NCBI RefSeq assembly: GCF_000340215.1
Contig: NW_006921535.1
Location: forward strand, 4,891,528-4,955,527
Direction: 5' to 3'
DNA from: Pseudocercospora fijiensis CIRAD86
Taxonomy: Eukaryota > Ascomycota > Dothideomycetes > Mycosphaerellales > Mycosphaerellaceae
Length of the DNA: 64,000 bases
Positions 61,799 to 64,000 of this stretch are shown piece after piece. Numbering within the stretch: position 1 is the first letter of the stretch; each line of letters starts with the position of its first letter. A model generated the notes under the pieces. The model did not search any database. It saw only the letters and a program-made list of their open reading frames with translations, and was not told where the DNA came from. Both the position numbers and the translations under genes were made by a program.

Positions 61799-61914
61799 TA
61801 TTATAAAGTTATTATTATAGATATTTATATAGAGGAGGAAGGTTAAGTATAGAGGTAGCCGCTCCTCTATTAGTTAGCTTAGCCCTTAACTGTTCCTTCC
61901 CTTATTCCGTAACA
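61799..61914 (-). repeat. Gyp1 5' LTR
   Basis: 116 bp. It keeps the unmutated end CCGTAACA at 61914, followed by the target duplication AGAGC at 61915-61919. This is the sharp right edge of the RIP-mutated domain. Confidence 0.85.
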
Positions 61915-62034
61915 AGAGCTGTCTAAGGAACGAGGGTTAGCTCAGACCAAGCAAGGGCAGGCAACACGGACAGAGCCCTGTTAGCTGTATGTGGCGCGAG
62001 AGAAGCAAAATTTGGAGCCTTAGGTTTGTTGCCG

Positions 62035-62062
62035 CCTCACGCCTCACGCCTCACGCCTCACG
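62035..62062. repeat. Four copies of CCTCACG
   Basis: Perfect 7-bp tandem repeat in clean DNA. Confidence 0.95.
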
Positions 62063-62490
62063 ATGATACTGGACAAGGCTAGAGACTCGCGTCAGAAACG
62101 ATACATGTTATATCAGCATTGACATGGTATGTGGACCCTGCAACTGGAGACGACCGGCGCTGCGAACGGGTTGCGGAAAAGCCAGAAATGTTGTGTGTGC
62201 TCACAAGGCTCATAGACGAGCTTCATCCAGTAACCGCAGTAGTAGTGCCTCATTGCGACAGTGAGCATCTGCCAAAGGATGCCATGTCCATCACTCATAT
62301 CGCCCGCTGCTAATCGAGAGGCTTGCACGTGCGATTCGCATCTCGATGGGTGGCGTCTGCAGCACCCTTTCCTTTTGCACCCTGCTGACGACGACTGCTG
62401 CTTCAGAACCCTTGACACCTGATCCGCATGCGGCATTGCACGCTCTTCCCTGGCTGTACTGCTCTTTATCGCCGGACTTGATCAGGTTTC

Positions 62491-62512
62491 AGCTGCTGCT
62501 GCTGCTGCTGCT
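62491..62512. repeat. GCT trinucleotide run
   Basis: Seven GCT units; encodes polyserine or polyalanine/leucine in overlapping frames but no gene is supported. Confidence 0.9.
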
Positions 62513-63707
62513 ACATTGCCCGCTCCTACTGGCATCCTGGACAGCGGGCACTGTCATCAAGCCTGCCGTTGTGGTACAGCATCGAGATTCATATTCGAGA
62601 GATCGACCCGTGGACCTCCCTGTCCCGACAAGCATCAATTCTGGAATGAACGACTTGCCCTTCGAGCACGAGCACGAGCGCTCGAAGCCACTGGTGCTTG
62701 CTACACTCACTCGATGAGACAGACGATCGATGCTGCAAGCAGAGCCTGCTCCAAATCCTCTCAGGCAGATATCTGTGCAGCATCTTCGACTCATGGCATG
62801 CCTCTGACGCCCTTTTCGCCGGCAGTTGGTGATGAGCAATCCCCAAGCGCCGCGGAAGCTGGGCCGGCGGCGGCGTGCTGCCAGGAAACCCACATCAGAT
62901 CCGATCCTTCGCACGTCTGGAAACACCGATATACCATGCATCATTGCAGGACACTTCGCCTGAGATGACCGAGCTGTCAACACCTGTCACGAGCTGAAAC
63001 CAGAATCCCGATGCAAACTCCTCTGAGAGTCAAGCAGAACCATCTCAGGGCCGCATGCTTCGAAACACGGTCTTCGAACGATTCGACAGGAACATGCCAT
63101 GTCGACATACTCACCAAAACTCACACGACATCTTCCCTGGTAGACATACATACATACCTGACGAGCAGATCATCATCATCACATCGCGCAGTGTTGACCA
63201 AGCTTGCATCTAGAGACGCCACGCCCTAACCACCCATCAATCATGATCAGACCAGCCCATCAAAGATCCACCATCGTGCATCGCCGTAACCAGGACCTCC
63301 CTGCTTTCCAACCCGCTCGCCCACAATCTATACCAAAACACATTGCCAAACATCCCATTTCCCTCTCTAAAACACGAGTGAATGACAATCCTACATAGCA
63401 GAACAGGGGAGTGGAGTGGTGACAGTAAAATGCTAGAAAACTCTTGTCTCCAAAAAAAAAAAAATCTATATGTATTTATCAAACTCGGGAGGTAGGTAGG
63501 TAGGCAAGTGCCGTGCCGTGACCGACGAGGCCAACGCATTATTAGTTTTCTATGACAAAGCAAAAGCAAAAGCAAAGCAAAAAGTCCCTGTCTCGCTTCG
63601 CCGATCTCCTACGATTACAGATAGGACAGGGCATACATACATACATTTATACGGTACTAGATTTCGTAAGGGCCTTGTTACTCGCTAAAATAAGTAAGCA
63701 CTTTTTG

Positions 63708-63726
63708 CGTGTGTGTGTGTGTGTGC
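63708..63726. repeat. GT microsatellite
   Basis: About nine GT units followed by CGTCTC. Confidence 0.9.
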
Positions 63727-64000
63727 GTCTCTAGGAGTGAAAGGTAAGAAGAAGGACAGTACTATAGTTTAAGGACGACGGGTATCAAACTAATAAATCT
63801 ATCATCTCATTCTCTGAGTTCTTTCCTTCCCTTCCCACCAGTCAAAAAAATCCAAGACCTCCCTTCCTCCCTTCCAATTAACAACAGCAACAACAAGTTT
63901 TTTTTTGCCTCGCGGCATTCCGGCATTCCGGCATTAAACCGTTCGTTCCCATCTCTGCGCTGGACCTCCCACGAAGAAGCAGAAACAAACTACCCCCCCA

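Larger units (their letters stand above)
13293..61914 (-). mobile_element. Gyp1: outer Ty3/Gypsy chromovirus, host of the nest
   Basis: The 116-bp LTRs at 13293-13408 and 61799-61914 begin TGTTATAAAG and end CCGTAACA, with RIP variants, and are flanked by AGAGC on both sides (13288-13292, 61915-61919). Removing the LINE, Gyp2-a, Gyp2-b with Gyp2-c, and Gyp3 with Gyp2-d, each with one target-site copy, leaves about 7.82 kb. Order on the minus strand: 5' LTR, gag (60963-~61500 and ~45500-46411), pol (~44194-45500, 28684-29970, ~20220-21532), a further ORF (~13440-15060), 3' LTR. Pol reads across each junction, which independently supports the reconstruction. I do not see a good purine tract next to the 3' LTR. 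Confidence 0.82.
61920..64000. other. Low-copy DNA without a recognised gene
   Basis: Base composition is normal from the first base after the target duplication. Overlapping open frames on both strands at 62113-62983 and 63011-63575 have no recognisable motif, and several are Ser/Arg-rich shadows of each other. Poly(A) at about 63451-63463, CATA and GT microsatellites and pyrimidine-rich DNA toward 64000 suggest UTR or promoter sequence of a gene beyond the window. Confidence 0.5.

Noticed and set aside
62113..62983. Several open frames of 85-164 codons on both strands
   Set aside because: Mutually overlapping, low-complexity, no recognisable domain; support for any one of them is lacking.
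1..64000. CRISPR arrays, rRNA, tRNA or bacterial-type operons
   Set aside because: No spaced direct-repeat array, cloverleaf or rRNA block was seen, and gene structure is fungal; the short tandem repeats have no spacers.

Overview
The window looks like a chromosome segment from a filamentous ascomycete (Pezizomycotina). About 55 kb of it is repeat DNA carrying the footprint of repeat-induced point mutation (RIP). Open frames are riddled with TAG and some TAA where CAG, CAA or TGG would be expected, CpA/TpG is scarce, and the reading frames otherwise continue. No species can be named from the sequence alone. No intact host gene is recognised with confidence.

Layout. (1) 1-~5000: RIP-mutated DNA of unknown identity. 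(2) ~5050-6741: a broken DUF3405-family gene whose first half is RIP-mutated and whose second half is nearly clean. (3) 6742-9392: ordinary low-copy DNA with a large foldback repeat (8000-8235). (4) 9393-12752: a Mutator-like (MULE) DNA transposon with ~55-bp terminal inverted repeats, transposase on the minus strand. (5) 12753-13292: RIP-affected spacer. (6) 13293-61914: one 48.6-kb nested stack of retroelements. (7) 61915-64000: clean low-copy DNA with microsatellites and no recognised gene.

The nest resolves completely through target-site duplications (TSDs). The host is a Ty3/Gypsy chromovirus, Gyp1 (minus strand, 116-bp LTRs, TSD AGAGC, about 7.8 kb without its insertions). Into it went: a Tad1/I-like LINE (15317-20189, TSD AATATATATATA); Gyp2-a (21533-28678, plus strand, TSD CCTTC); Gyp2-b (29976-44188, minus, TSD CTATA), which itself holds Gyp2-c (36840-43924, minus, TSD CTATA); and Gyp3 (46417-60957, minus, 309-bp LTRs, TSD GTTAT), which holds Gyp2-d (52541-59665, minus, TSD CGCCT). 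When insertions are skipped, the Gyp1 pol reading (RT, RNase H, integrase, chromodomain) continues across each junction. All elements look dead: catalytic aspartates of RT became Asn, zinc ligands became Tyr, and stop codons are frequent.

Most unusual: Gyp3 carries, between the end of pol and its 3' LTR, an ORF on the OPPOSITE strand (47146-48070) that becomes a single 253-codon frame only after removing three 52-56-bp introns with fungal branch sites. Gyp1 carries a separate sense ORF of about 500 codons downstream of pol. Both may be accessory genes of fungal chromoviruses. All boundaries and readings were made by eye; approximate ends are stated as such.
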